Shown in pieces: positions 34,783-45,187 of a stretch of DNA of 64,000 nucleotides. Position 1 is the first letter of the stretch; each line of letters starts with the position of its first letter. The notes below the pieces were generated by a model that saw only the letters and a list, made by a program, of their open reading frames with translations, was not told where the DNA came from and did not search any database. The stretch is taken from positions 1-64,000 of the forward strand of contig JBAKBP010006546.1 in NCBI GenBank assembly GCA_037953745.1, written 5' to 3'. Origin of the DNA: Lithodes maja (Eukaryota > Arthropoda > Malacostraca > Decapoda > Lithodidae). Position numbers and translations under genes: made by a program.

Positions 34783-37700
34783 CTATGTGATTGAGGGAGG
34801 CAAAAGGCATAACTGCCTATAGCGAGTGCCTCCCCCATAGTTGAAAGAGTGACAGGGCCAAAATCAAGGGACGTTCGAGCCAAAATGCCTGGACACACGG
34901 AGTTTGAAGCAATTTAAGTCATAGGAAGAGGGAAAGACTGATTCTGGGAGAGAGTTCCAGAGCTCAGATATTGAGTAGAAGAAAGTTTGAGAGTAACGTT
35001 TCACTCTTGGGTTGGAGAGTTGCACAGAGTAGGGGTGGGATTGAGTTGCAAGACGGGTACCACGTGCCCTACGTAAAGGAGGTGGTATGCACTGGGATAG
35101 CTCTGAGGAACACTGATTATTATAGTAGCGATAGAATAGCGAGAGAGATGCAACATTGCGGCGGAGACAGAGAAATTGCAGAGAGTTGGTGAGTGGACGG
35201 GAGTTAATGATACGAAAGGCCTTCCTTTCAACTTTGTCTAGGAGAGCGGTGTGAGAGGAACCTCCCCACACATGTGAACAATACTCAATACAAGGGCGCA
35301 CTATGCCCCTGTACAGAGCAAGAAGCTGTGCAGGGGAAAAGAACCCCCTAAGGCGGTTGAGCACACCCAGCTTCTGGGAGGCTGCCTTAGCAAGACTGGT
35401 AATATGGTCCTTCCAAATGAAAGCAGAAGAAAAAGAGACACCAAGAATATTGAGAGAAGATGAAGGGTTGATTTTTGTATTGTTGAAGAATAAGGGATAG
35501 TCCGCTGGGAGATCCTGACGGGTAGATAGATGGAGAAATTGGGTTTTGGAAGCATTAAAGTTAACAAGGTTTTCTCTGCCCCAATTGGAAATAGTATTTA
35601 GATCAGAATTTAAGAGTTCTATGGCTTCATTATGTTTGTCGTTGAGGGATTGCTGGCTGGGGCGTTCTGAAAAACTAATGGAGTAGTGTAAGGTTGAGTC
35701 GTCTGCGTATGAATGGATGGGAATTAAGGTACAGTTAAGGAGATCATTTATAAAAATTAGAAAGAGAATAGGAGATAGGACAGAGCCCTGAGGAACACCG
35801 GAGTTTATAGGGTGAGGAAGTGAACAATGGCCGTCCACAACCGCAGCTATGGAACGGCCGGAAAGGAAATTAGAGACAAAGGCACAGATAGAGGGATAGA
35901 AACCGAAGGAGGGTAGTTTAGAAATTAAAGATTTATGCCAGACTCTATCGAAGGCTTTCGATATGTCTAGTGCAATAGAAAAAGTCTCACCGAAGTCCCG
36001 AAAGGAGGATGACCAAGAGTTAGTAAGATATGAAAGAAGATCACCAGTAGAGCGACCCTTAAGGAAGCCATACTGGCGATCTGAGAGCAGATTATGAGAA
36101 GAGAAATGCTTAAGAAATTTGGAAGCAAGAATAGTTTCAAAAACTTTAGAAAGACAAGAGATAAGAGCAATTGGACGATAGTTGGAGGGTTGAGAGCGGT
36201 CACCCTTCTTTGGGACAGGTTGAATGTGAGCAAACTTCCAGCATGAAGGGAAGACGTTAGAGGATAGACAGAGACGAAAGAGTTTGCCTAGGCAGGGAGT
36301 CAGCACGGAAGCACAGTTTTTGAGAACAACAGGAGGAACACCGTCCGGACCGTACGCCTTATTAGTGTTAAGCCCAGAGAGGGTAGAAAGTACATCTTTA
36401 GAAGAGATTAGGATATTAGGCATAAGTAAGAGAGAGGAGGGCGGAGAGGGAGGAATAGCACCGGAATCATCCAAGGTGGAGTTTCTAGCAAAAGTTTGAG
36501 CGAAGAGTTTAGCTTTGTCAGAGGAAGAAGTGATGGTTGTGCCATCAGAGTGGGAAAGGGGAGGGAAAGACGAGGAAGAGAAATTGTTGGAGAGGTTTTT
36601 GGCTAGATGCCAGAAAGCTTGGGAAGAGCTAGAGTTGGATAGTTCAGTGCATTTATTATTGATGAAAGAGTGTTTGGCAAGTCGAAGAACAGATTTGGCT
36701 TGATTCCGGGCAGAAACATATGAAGAATGAGAGTCTTGAGTTTTAAGGCGTCGGTACCGTTTGAATGCTTCCTCCTTATTGCGGACAGCAGTAGAACAGG
36801 CGTGAGTAAACCAAGATTTTTTAGCATTAGTCTGAGAGAATGAGAATGGAATGTATGCTTCCATGCCCGATAGGATTACCTCGGTAATGCGTTCAGCACT
36901 CTCCGAGGGTCCTCGGCCATGGAAGCAGAAATCATTCCATGGGAAATCAAAGAAGTACTGCCGAAGAGCCTCCCAGTCGGCAGCGCCAAAGTGCCACAAG
37001 CGCCGCCGGCTAGGAGGATCGGGTGGCTGTACTGGAGAGATAGGACAGGTGACAGAGATAAGTTTATGGTCGGAGGAGCCCAAAGGAGAGAAAAGATCGA
37101 CAGTATAAGAAGAAGGGTTAGAAGTTAGAAACAGGTCAAGAATGTTGGGCCGATCTCCGATGCGATCCGGGATACGGGTGGGTTGCTGAACTAACTGCTC
37201 TAGGTCATTTAGGATAGAAAAGACGTAGGCTTGTTCACCAGGTGGATCAGTAGTGTGAGAGGAGAGCCATTGGCGGTGGTGAACGTTGAAATCTCCTAAG
37301 ATGGAGATTTCTGAGAAAGGAGAAATGGATAGAATGTGTTCCACTGTAGAGTTTAGATAGTCAAAGAATTTAGGAAAGTTGGTAGAGTTAGGGGAAAGAT
37401 AGACAGCACAGAAATATTTAGTAAGAGAATGACAGGAAAGTTTGAGCCATAAAGTTGAGAATTCAGAGGAGTCGAAATCGGGAACACGAGAGCAAGTGAG
37501 TTTGTTGTGCACATATGCACAACATCCGCCATTGGCTTTGAAACTAGGATAGAGAAAGTAGGAGGATACAGAAAAGGGGTTGCTGGATGTTGCTACAGAC
37601 ACCTGGGTTTCGGTGAGGAAGAGAAGATCAGGTTTGTAGGAGGAGAGATGGTGCTCAACAGAGTGAAAGTTAGAGGAAAGTCCGCGAATGTTGCAGAAAT

Positions 37701-37920
37701 TAATAGAAAGAGTAACAGGCCGAGGTCCAGGTAATTGTGGGGGGTCGTCAGGGGATGGTCGGTCGACCTCTGAAGTGCTCATAAAACACCTAATTACTTA
37801 TGAAATGCTCATATAAATATCCGGGACAACACTTAGACACTCCTATTAACTTCGAACAAGGTAACTCATTGTCGGAGAGCAGGTGCGAGGTGTTGACAGC
37901 TCGGAGGTCGGCGACACAAC
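34753..37920 (-). mobile_element. LINE-V, apparently full-length
   Basis: Poly(A) at about 34753-34782 (T run on plus strand), a short 3' UTR, an intact ORF2 and a roughly 130-bp upstream region reaching the LINE-Z junction near 37920. Target duplications are not obvious to me. Only a single ORF is seen. Confidence 0.8.
34864..37782 (-). CDS. LINE-V endonuclease/reverse transcriptase, intact (972 aa)
   Basis: Target-primed retrotransposition protein. The start is Met 37782 (MSTSEVDRPS). Endonuclease: CNIRGLSSNFHS, FLTETQVS, ILGDFNVHHRQW (D164), SSDHKL (H239). RT: AYGPDGVPPVVLKN, HIQPVPKKGDRSQPSNYRPI, IALDISKAFDRVWH (D606), NSGVPQGSVLSPILFLIF, SYADDSTLHYS (D694, D695). The C-terminal segment RRNVASLSLFYRYY...SELWNSLPESVF is typical of this LINE group. 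No RNase H domain and no separate ORF1 are seen. No stop or frameshift in 972 codons. LINE-W is a decayed relative. Catalytic residues are present, so it may still be competent. Confidence 0.92.
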   Translation of the reverse strand: MSTSEVDRPSPDDPPQLPGPRPVTLSINFCNIRGLSSNFHSVEHHLSSYKPDLLFLTETQVSVATSSNPFSVSSYFLYPSFKANGGCCAYVHNKLTCSRVPDFDSSEFSTLWLKLSCHSLTKYFCAVYLSPNSTNFPKFFDYLNSTVEHILSISPFSEISILGDFNVHHRQWLSSHTTDPPGEQAYVFSILNDLEQLVQQPTRIPDRIGDRPNILDLFLTSNPSSYTVDLFSPLGSSDHKLISVTCPISPVQPPDPPSRRRLWHFGAADWEALRQYFFDFPWNDFCFHGRGPSESAERITEVILSGMEAYIPFSFSQTNAKKSWFTHACSTAVRNKEEAFKRYRRLKTQDSHSSYVSARNQAKSVLRLAKHSFINNKCTELSNSSSSQAFWHLAKNLSNNFSSSSFPPLSHSDGTTITSSSDKAKLFAQTFARNSTLDDSGAIPPSPPSSLLLMPNILISSKDVLSTLSGLNTNKAYGPDGVPPVVLKNCASVLTPCLGKLFRLCLSSNVFPSCWKFAHIQPVPKKGDRSQPSNYRPIALISCLSKVFETILASKFLKHFSSHNLLSDRQYGFLKGRSTGDLLSYLTNSWSSSFRDFGETFSIALDISKAFDRVWHKSLISKLPSFGFYPSICAFVSNFLSGRSIAAVVDGHCSLPHPINSGVPQGSVLSPILFLIFINDLLNCTLIPIHSYADDSTLHYSISFSERPSQQSLNDKHNEAIELLNSDLNTISNWGRENLVNFNASKTQFLHLSTRQDLPADYPLFFNNTKINPSSSLNILGVSFSSAFIWKDHITSLAKAASQKLGVLNRLRGFFSPAQLLALYRGIVRPCIEYCSHVWGGSSHTALLDKVERKAFRIINSRPLTNSLQFLCLRRNVASLSLFYRYYNNQCSSELSQCIPPPLRRARGTRLATQSHPYSVQLSNPRVKRYSQTFFYSISELWNSLPESVFPSSYDLNCFKLRVSRHFGSNVP

Positions 37921-38660
37921 TTCAAATCAAACTTCAAATCTTGTCTTCCCCATGCTTTATCAAGATTACTTTCAAACTTCCTTACTGATCGGAATCGACT
38001 ACATACTGGGGCAGTGCGTTCCACTCATTTACCACTCTTATCACAAAATGAGTTCTTTGCCTTTTCAAGCCTATTTCTTTCCTTGTAAATTTTCTTAGAG
38101 TGTCCTCTCGTTCTTGTTCCCTCCCACATCAAGAAGATACCTTCACACACATCCTCATCAAACTTTCCTGACACTATCTTAAAAGTCTCTATCATATCCC
38201 CTCTCTTTCTCCTATATGCCAGTGTCGGAAGTCCCAGTGTCCTCAACCTCTGCTCATAGTCCGCGTTCTTCAACGTTGGTACCAGCTTGCTAGCTCTCCT
38301 CTGCACTTTCTCCACTGCTTCTATATCCTTTACCATATATGGAGCCCACACCTGGTTCGCATATTCCAGGTGCGGCCTAACCAGCGCTGTATAGAGATTC
38401 CTGAAGATTTCTTCATCTATTGACACGAATGTCCTCCTTATCAGCCCTACAATTCTATTGGCTTTATTTATCTTTTCCGCTAAATGTTATGAGAAATTTA
38501 ACTTATTGTCTATCACTACTCCTATATCCTTTTCTGCATTCACTTCCTCCATCGCTTCATACATACTGTATCCCACCTTGTCTGTCTTCCTTGTCCCAAT
38601 CCGCATGTACTTGCATTTTTTTGGATGAAAAGTCAATGACCACCTTTCTCACGCAATACT
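37921..38660 (-). pseudogene. LINE-Z RT C-terminus
   Basis: ALVRPHLEYANQVWAPYMVK, KVQRRASKLVPTLKN, RRKRGDMIETFKIVSGK and GTRTRGHSKKIYKERN, a CR1-like C-terminal region, with weaker upstream matches (KCKYMRIGTRK) to about 38620. Frameshifted near 38030-38090 and at about 38490. The 3' UTR stops abruptly near 37920 at the LINE-V end. A closely related 3' end is at 63640-64000. Confidence 0.78.
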
Positions 38661-39119
38661 CCAATTAAACACATTAGAGCCCTTTTTTCAGCGTGCCTGC
38701 ATCACGGATCATCTGTCTAGAACCACAGGTGCCATAAATAAGGCCCACAACTCACCAAAAGGGAAGGGGACAGGAATGGAAGGCACGAAATATGGGACAC
38801 AGAAAACTTTGTGTTTACAGGGAGGGTAGCGCGAAAAAGATAATCCTATAAACCCGGCCGGGTTACACGGGAGGCGTACGCAGACGTCGTAAGGAGCCTA
38901 GATGGCGGATGGGCAAAATTCTTCAACTTTCTCTTCTCTGCTCACCCATATTTTCGTTTTTTCTTTAAACTAGTGGCCTCAAAGTGTGTACAACGTACCT
39001 AGTAGAGAAAGTAGGTGCTAATCTAGATGTTATCGTTTAATCGCGCTACGTGGTTACGATAATGCCCGCTCCGCTCTGGGAGCGGGATTATACATAGTAT
39101 AGCTCTACGTTGGAGACGT
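38661..39119. other. No recognised feature
   Basis: I see no long frame, repeat or element end. It includes a short AT-poor stretch near 38850-38900 with CCGGCCGGG. Confidence 0.5.
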
Positions 39120-39180
39120 AGAGGCTACTACTAAATTATAACTTCTGACCTTCTCTAATAGCCTTATGTATGGGACCTTG
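39120..39180 (-). pseudogene. LINE RT shred
   Basis: Minus-strand frame LLDKVPYIRLLEKVRSYN resembles the AFDKVPHKRLLEKL region of LINE RT. Too short to assign to a family. Confidence 0.4.
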
Positions 39181-39196
39181 TCGAGCAAGGTGTTTG

Positions 39197-39327
39197 CTGC
39201 TTAGAGACGAAATCCGAGTGAATCCGATCATCATTGCGCAAGATGGCACCATCTTTGTATGACGTCAACACTAGCTCATCTTGTGCAATGACGATCAGAT
39301 CTCGGATTTCGTCTCTAAGCGGCATGA
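39197..39327. mobile_element. Foldback element (about 50-bp arms)
   Basis: The left arm (from GCTGCTTAGAGACGAAATCC, 39197) and inverted right arm (ending GTCTCTAAGCGGC, about 39322) pair over about 48 bp with a few mismatches, leaving a loop of about 30 bp. It sits inside the IS630/Tc1-type transposase remnant after GALLMF. Confidence 0.75.
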
Positions 39328-39339
39328 ACATTAACAGTG

Positions 39340-40385
39340 CACCAGGAACAAAGCCTTCAGAACTTCCTGCATGAACAATTATGAGCCTTCCTCCTCTCGG
39401 TTTTTGTGTGAGGCCTAATTGTTCCTTCTTTGTTTGTCCAACACTGTTCAACGCTGGCATTTTGATTTATCCAGGTCTCATCGAGGTAAACTTCTGGCCT
39501 TGGGTTTTCACTGCACCTGTTCATCTTTATTTCCCTTAGAAATTTACTTCTGGCAGCTACGATGTCCGTTCTTTCCATTAATATAGCTCAGCTGCTACAA
39601 TGTTTTTTGTACTGTACCTGAATCCCATACTCTTCAGCAGTTTCCACAGGCTTGTTCTTCCTCCTTTAAAGTTGATTGGCGTTTCCTTGGCTCTTTCTAA
39701 CAGTGAATCCAGTGTTGGTAACTCTCCTCTTTCATAATAGGCAAGGATTTCTCTTCGTAATGCTTCCTTGTCAAAGTCGTCAATTGCTCCAAGTATGGGT
39801 GAAAGCCGTTGCTGGTAAACTGGTAAATGAAAGACTCCTTCAATCTTCCTGCCTTGAGTTCTGATCTTGTTAATTAATGGCTGTGAAACTTGTTGCCTCA
39901 GAGGTTTTCTTCACCACCACATCAACTGTCTCAGTTTTCTCCTAATCAAAGTACAGTAGGGTCCCACATAAAACGTGTTCAGATAAAACGAGTCTCGATT
40001 AAAACGAGCGACCTAAAATATTAATATTTAAATATTTAATTTTCAATAAGAACGAATGTGATCACATAAAACGAGTCCGCCGCCCAAAGTGGGGCAAATC
40101 CGAGGAGTTTTCATATAGAACGCCGAAATATCGTACAAAACGTACGAAATATCGTACGTTTTGTACGGAAATTTACGCTTACAGTGAACATTGACGACAT
40201 TGGGCCGCCAAAATGCCGTGTTCACATAGATAGAAATCGCATAAAACGCCCTCGTTTATCGACCAATTTTTCGTTTTATGTGAGACCCTACTGTACTTGA
40301 ATACATTCAAGACAATATTCCTGGCTTGACTGACAAGTCGGGGAGAACCAGCAGGTCTGCCAGGGGTATGGGCAGGAGACGCCAT
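39340..40385 (-). pseudogene. IS630/Tc1-mariner-type transposase, broken
   Basis: The N-terminus MASPAHTPGRPAGSP (40385) is followed by a helix-turn-helix-like SQARNIVLNVFKY. It is interrupted by the pogo-like MITE (39954-40293), then continues with SQPLINKIRTQGRK, ERAKETPINFKGGRTSLWKLL, and a DDE-type core: PEVYLDETWINQN (first catalytic Asp) and RLIIVHAGSSEGFVPGALL. The frame has at least one stop (near 39590) and a shift near 39450. The second catalytic Asp is lost where the foldback element entered. Related complete proteins are common in arthropod genomes. Confidence 0.7.
39954..40293. mobile_element. pogo/Tigger-like MITE, 340 bp
   Basis: Perfect-to-near-perfect terminal inverted repeats CAGTAGGGTC(C/T)CACATAAAA, flanked by TA duplications (39952-39953, 40294-40295). 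The CAGTAGGGTCCC end is characteristic of pogo-group elements. An internal palindrome of CGAAATATCGTAC/GTACGATATTTCG type lies near 40123-40160. No coding capacity. Confidence 0.88.
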
Positions 40386-40615
40386 CTTCCCCCTTTAGAA
40401 GACAGGAGGGAACTGAACTGACGTTTGAATGAAGGCGCATTGACGGTTGAAACCTTGAGCGAGAAGACACCGGTGTTACCAATGTGGCTACCTTCCCGCT
40501 AGATCTAAAAGTATTTATTTGAACAAAGGAATGGAGCTGTTAAAGACAGGCTCCAGTCTTGAAATTTCTTTCTCGCTCGTTGATGTAGAAAGGTAGATGG
40601 CTTTGTAGGCCATTT
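40386..40615. other. Upstream of the transposase remnant, no gene
   Basis: Probably the 5' flank of the IS630/Tc1-type element. No terminal repeat identified. Confidence 0.4.
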
Positions 40616-41102
40616 TTAACCCTCCAGCCCCGGCTATTGTATTCTATAATTTCCCCGAAACTCGGGGGTTTTGGCCGAAAAACGTCTACGCCTAGGCTAC
40701 CGTATCTTTGTTATTTTGACTGCTTCCGCATTCCCGCGCATCCTCAAGCGTAGATGTGTTTCGTACCTGTAGAATGGCTTTGAGTAAAGCTCTCTAAGTC
40801 AACTGGTTCAGTTGTGATGACGATTTCCGTGGAGAGAACTTTGTGGCGATATCAGCCACTTTTCACTACTTTTCACTACTTAAGAAAAACACACACCCAC
40901 ACACGAACAAGCGACTCCTCTCCTTCTTGTGGTCGGAGATGCGCGGCGTCGGTCCAACCGGCTGTTATTTACATGCGTCGGACGGACGCCTCGCACACCA
41001 AGCTTACAGGCTTTCAAGCTGCCGGTGCCTCAGAGCCCTACCGGGTTCCGCGGGCGCATTTGTTATGGGTTTCTCAGAGCCCAACCGGGTCTGGTGGGTT
41101 AA
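40616..41102 (+). mobile_element. MITE1 copy 3 (diverged)
   Basis: 487 bp, TTAA at 40616-40619 and 41099-41102. Same organisation as 7156-7644 with about 10-15% divergence by eye. The internal site reads GCTTTGAGTAAAGC here, so the internal TTAA is absent. The paired right-end units are diverged (TGCCTCAGAGCCC and TTTCTCAGAGCCC, 45 bp apart). Confidence 0.88.
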
Positions 41103-41407
41103 TAATTGATAATGATTAATAAATATTCACTTAATCTAGCGGCAATATTTTACACCTAGCAATAAGAATGCTGGCTATACTCCGAATCTTTTAGCCCATT
41201 TGATCCATATTGGAGTAATATTCTAGCAATATTAGGTACTGGTATGCATTTACTATTTTGTATTCTTCTAGTTACTTCTGCAAACTGATTAAATAATATT
41301 TTTGTGCTGATTTGGTAACCCTGTTGGACACCGCTACGTCGCACAGTCATGCCAGCCGTATGATAACGGTTGGGGAAGTGGGCAGGGGTTACAGATATAT
41401 CCCGACT
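41103..41407 (-). pseudogene. LINE fragment, L1/RTE-like RT
   Basis: Minus-strand frame contains RSGVQQGYQISTKILFNQF and EVTRRIQNSK, resembling the GVRQGCPLSP..LFN RT motif. Probably continues beyond the hAT insertion (43088-43173), where no motif is clear. Confidence 0.45.
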
Positions 41408-41508
41408 GAACAGACTAGAGATGGACCGAATATTCGTTTCGTATTCGTATGTCCGAATATTCGCTCTGTTTTTCAATATTCGTATTTGTATTCGCATTTC
41501 CATTCATA

Positions 41509-41600
41509 GTTGTTGTTGTTGTTGTTGTTGTTGTTGTTCCCCAAGCTGCCTGGCCGAACAGCCCCAAGGCCCCGAGCAATTCCAAGGCCATAATAGTTAT
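41509..41600 (-). mobile_element. LINE-Y copy 3, extreme 3' end
   Basis: (TTG)n of about 27 bp followed by CCAAGCTGCCTGGCCGAAC, the same 3' end as copies 1 and 2. Only about 70 bp of element remains. Inserted in the left arm of the hAT element. Confidence 0.8.
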
Positions 41601-41681
41601 TTGCAAATATGCGAATATGTTCACGAAACCAATAGAATACAGTACAGTACCTGTATATACAAAAATTTTAAATATTAAATT

Positions 41682-42355
41682 TTAACCCGTTGAGCCCCGG
41701 CTAGTTATAATATTTTGTTCACCCCAGTCCCAAGCCATTTTCACTTCTTTTTTTTTTGTTTGCTAAAATGGAAGACAAGGATGAGAAATGAAAAAAAAAA
41801 AAAAAAAATCACCTCGGACATTTTTTTTTTGGGGGGGGGGAGCCTCAAAAAAAATTGTTGAGCCAAAATGGAAGAGAATGGTGAGAAATGAAGACAAAAA
41901 TAAAAAAAAAATCATTTCGGTCATTTGGGGGGGGGGGGGGGGGGGGTTTCAATAGTTCGTCTCCCCCGCATGACCACCTGCCCGGGAGCACTAGGGTAAA
42001 AACTGAGTATGGCATTGTACGGCATACATCCTAAGGAGTGTCTCACATAAATCTCAAGCCTCTAGCTCCCATACGACCGGAGTAATGAAGGTTCAAAGTG
42101 GCGGTGAACTAAGGGTGTAAACTATCCCCACTAAGCCCACCACCACCAGCCGCGCGGCTGTCTCGGCCCGCTCACACCTACTGGCCCGGCTCCCACACAC
42201 AGTATGGTACCTCCCCCTCCTATTCTCCCGCCATTTCCTACCTTACGAGCCACGTAAGTGTTTTTTATATGTCGGACGCACGTGATGCGTCGCTGGGAGT
42301 TGGTGATCAAACACTGCCGACGCAACACGTGCGGCGCTGGGTCTCAGCGGGTTAA
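41682..42355. mobile_element. MITE4, TTAA element
   Basis: 674 bp, TTAA at 41682-41685 and 42352-42355. Ends TTAACCCGTTGAGCCCC and TTAACCCGCTGAGACCC (inverted). It contains A and G homopolymer runs (about 41788-41808, 41930-41947) and no gene. Confidence 0.82.
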
Positions 42356-43087
42356 AGTTAACACAAACGAATAAATAACAGTGTAGATGTGCGTTGGGGC
42401 CGCTAAAGTGGAATGAAGGAGGACTGAGCAGTGTTGCTACTTAACTGTATTTAATAGTACCAGATCAAACTAGTGAAAAGTAGGCCTACCAAATTATTCT
42501 AAAGTGGAATCACAGCCCGGTAAACGAACGTGTGCTGGACCTGGACAATTGAACCGTCACAATATTGCCATTTCAGACATATCCAATGTAATAGCATGTC
42601 ACTAAAATATATTCCATCATATTTCCTCACTGATTTCGTATTTAGTACAGTACCAGATATGGACTATTTTATTGGAAAATGTATAAAATGTACTTGAGAG
42701 AGTCAACTGTACCAAATCTGGTACTTTAGTACCAAAAAAGCGGCAACATTGGGACTGAGGACTGGAAACATGGAAAATTGAATGGATTTTTAATTATTCA
42801 ATTTGCTATGGCTGAACTCTTACAATATATTAAACATTAATTCATACAGTTCATTTATGATATTTAAGAAATTACACATTCACATCGTCATTAACTTCTG
42901 GTAATTAATTTCATAGTAATTTAATTAAAGTTTGTTGGTGACACAAATAATTACCAGTTCTTGAAGGATGTAATAAGGATTGAAATATTCGCTATTCGTA
43001 TTCGCGAATTTTACAAAAAAAAAATTATATTCATATTCGTATTCGCAAATAGTGAAAATTGATATTCGTTCCATCTCTAGAACAGAC

Positions 43088-43180
43088 CATAGTTGGTTGT
43101 TCAGTATATATGGATGCCTTTGTATCTTTCTCCCACATGGCTCCAAGGTTGTATAATCGGTTACCTGGCTACATTAACCC
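43088..43180. other. Short spacer between hAT and TTAA chain
   Basis: No gene. Ends with TTAACCC (43174-43180), the left tip of MITE5, immediately followed by piggyBac-D. Confidence 0.5.
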
Positions 43181-45187
43181 TTAACCCTTCGACCCCGGGT
43201 GGTACACGTGTGTACCATTTTTTTTTGGCCCGAGGAACCCGGGTGGTACAACACTGTACCATTGCTTGCGTGTGTGCTTTCGAATGGCGCGCGTAAAAAT
43301 TTCGCTCCGTGGTCACCAGGCGTCGCTAGGCGACGCCACCAGACAGCATGTACGCCACCAAAACAGTCTCTACCTGCCGCCAACATGGATACTAGCCCAA
43401 AAAGTTATTCCCTTGTGTCCGATTCTACGCTCCCTTCGACGCCTGCCCATGTTCGTCGCGCCCTAACGCAAAGGCACGTACAAGATGCGTTGACTCCCGG
43501 AGGTATTGAGATAGCTTTGAGGAGTTATGAACGTGGTGAAGGCCAAAATAGTGTTGATGAGTTGGGTAGTGATAGCTCCGAGTCTTATCAGTCTCACTAT
43601 ATTGAAGATTTTGACGATCTAGACGAAATCCATGAAAGATACGCCTTTTTTAGTGGATTTGACCATGACGATGAAAGTGATGATAGTGAGGCTGAGCGGG
43701 AGGCTGAGGTTGACCCGCCATTGTCTTCCTTATCTACCCACGCCACCCAAGTTGCCCCAGGCTCCCGCCATTCTTCCCCACCACCACCAGCACTCCCTAG
43801 GGTTGAGGACCCCCACTTTCGGCCTATTTACCCACTCCTTCCCCACCTCGCCGACCTACACGCCGCCCACGCATCATTCGTTCCCCGCGAGATTATGAGG
43901 GGGGCTCTGAAGAAGAAGGGCACCTCACAGATGACTCTGGCCATGATTACCTGGGTCCACCGTCAGGGCAAGATGACAGCTCTGACGACAACGACGATGA
44001 CGACGACTTTATGGACATCGACGACCCTCAACCCAGACGCTTTGCCCAGGGCCGTCGTGCTCCTGGCCGCCCTGGCCGCCGGGCTGGCCGCCGGGCTGGG
44101 CCTGGGCGCCGTCGTGCTCCTGGCCGCCCTAGGGTGCGCGCCGCCAAAGTTCGTGGGCGTGCTGCCCCCGCTCTAGCTCCACAGAGGGCAGTGGCACAAC
44201 CTGGGCGCCCCGTTCAGGACCGCCTGCAGTGTGCACAGTATGTAAATGTGCACAAGCACGGTTACCTGCCTCTGGAACGAGATGGAGTCACCATTAGCAG
44301 AAGGCGGTGCCATGTCTGCTGGAACAGCCAGGTGAGGCCGAGGAAGCACAAAAAGACCACCATGCAGTGTGTGGAGTGCCAGGTGTCACTATGTACTATA
44401 CCGTGCTTTGCTGAATACCACAGCAAGCAGGAGTACTAACTAATAATCATAGTGAAAGTACCAAAGACTGACAATATGTATGTATATAGGCAACAAGTGG
44501 AAATAAAACAATGTACAGGTGTATTGTGATAAAAAAATCATGTATTATGAAAACATATATAAATAAGTGAACAAAGACACAATAAATTGTATATAAAACG
44601 TTTACAAAGCATATAACTAAGTGAAAGTGACACATGACATAATATTAGATGGCCAAAGTATAATAAACACCTGTGATAACGAATAATCAGTGCCTAATAT
44701 AACAATAACCTACCTCAATTACTCATAAAAACTACGGTATCGAGTGAAAATGTGAAATATTTGTTACAATCATAGCCTAATAAACATATTTTATATAATT
44801 GGACTCCAAATAACTATAATAACATCACTATCAATACATAAAATCGCCTCCGGGAGGTAAAAGGTTTTGCGCGACGAGTGGCTAAGAAAACAGTAGGTTA
44901 GCCGAGCCGGGGCCTGGGCAAAGGCGACGCATCCGAACGCGGGATGATTTTCACGCATAAAAATCACTCCACTTCCCGCGCTCACCATTATGCAATCACT
45001 TGGGCTAGAGACCTCTACTCAACGGCATTCTACACATGAAGGTTTGTGCTACATTTTTCTGTTTTTTTTATAACTTTGTGTAATGTATTTCAGGAGTAAC
45101 ATGTGAATCAACAGGGACCAAAATTCCTGAAAACCCCCGGACACAAAGTACAGTCACGATATTCCCTAGCCGGGGTCGGAGGGTTAA
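43181..45187 (+). mobile_element. piggyBac-D, twin of piggyBac-B
   Basis: 2007 bp, TTAA at 43181-43184 and 45184-45187. Near-identical along its length to piggyBac-B, in inverted orientation, with the same three internal deletions. Inserted at the very edge of MITE5. Confidence 0.92.
43385..44439 (+). pseudogene. Catalytic-domain-less piggyBac derivative, one-base frameshift
   Basis: Same gene as the 351-aa frame of piggyBac-B, starting at Met 43385 (MDTSPKSYSL) and ending at 44439. Total length is one base shorter. The loss is in a C run near 43808 (GAGGACCCCCAC here, one more C in B), which shifts frame after VEDP. Downstream frames still carry the APGRP block and the C-terminal CHVC...CVEC...CFAEYH domain. 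Otherwise very similar, so the break is recent or a sequencing error. AATAAA occurs at 44502-44507. Confidence 0.85.

Larger units (their letters stand above)
41416..43079. mobile_element. Non-autonomous hAT element, 1664 bp
   Basis: Terminal inverted repeats TAGAGATGGACCGAATAT and TAGAGATGGAACGAATAT. Perfect 8-bp target duplication GAACAGAC at 41408-41415 and 43080-43087, diagnostic of hAT. Subterminal regions are rich in ATTCGTATTCG/CGAATACGAAT motifs. No transposase frame. It carries a LINE-Y tail copy and MITE4. The 42356-43079 part has no recognisable content. Confidence 0.92.

Noticed and set aside
38661..39119. Host gene exon
   Set aside because: No open frame with splice-like borders or recognisable motif was found.
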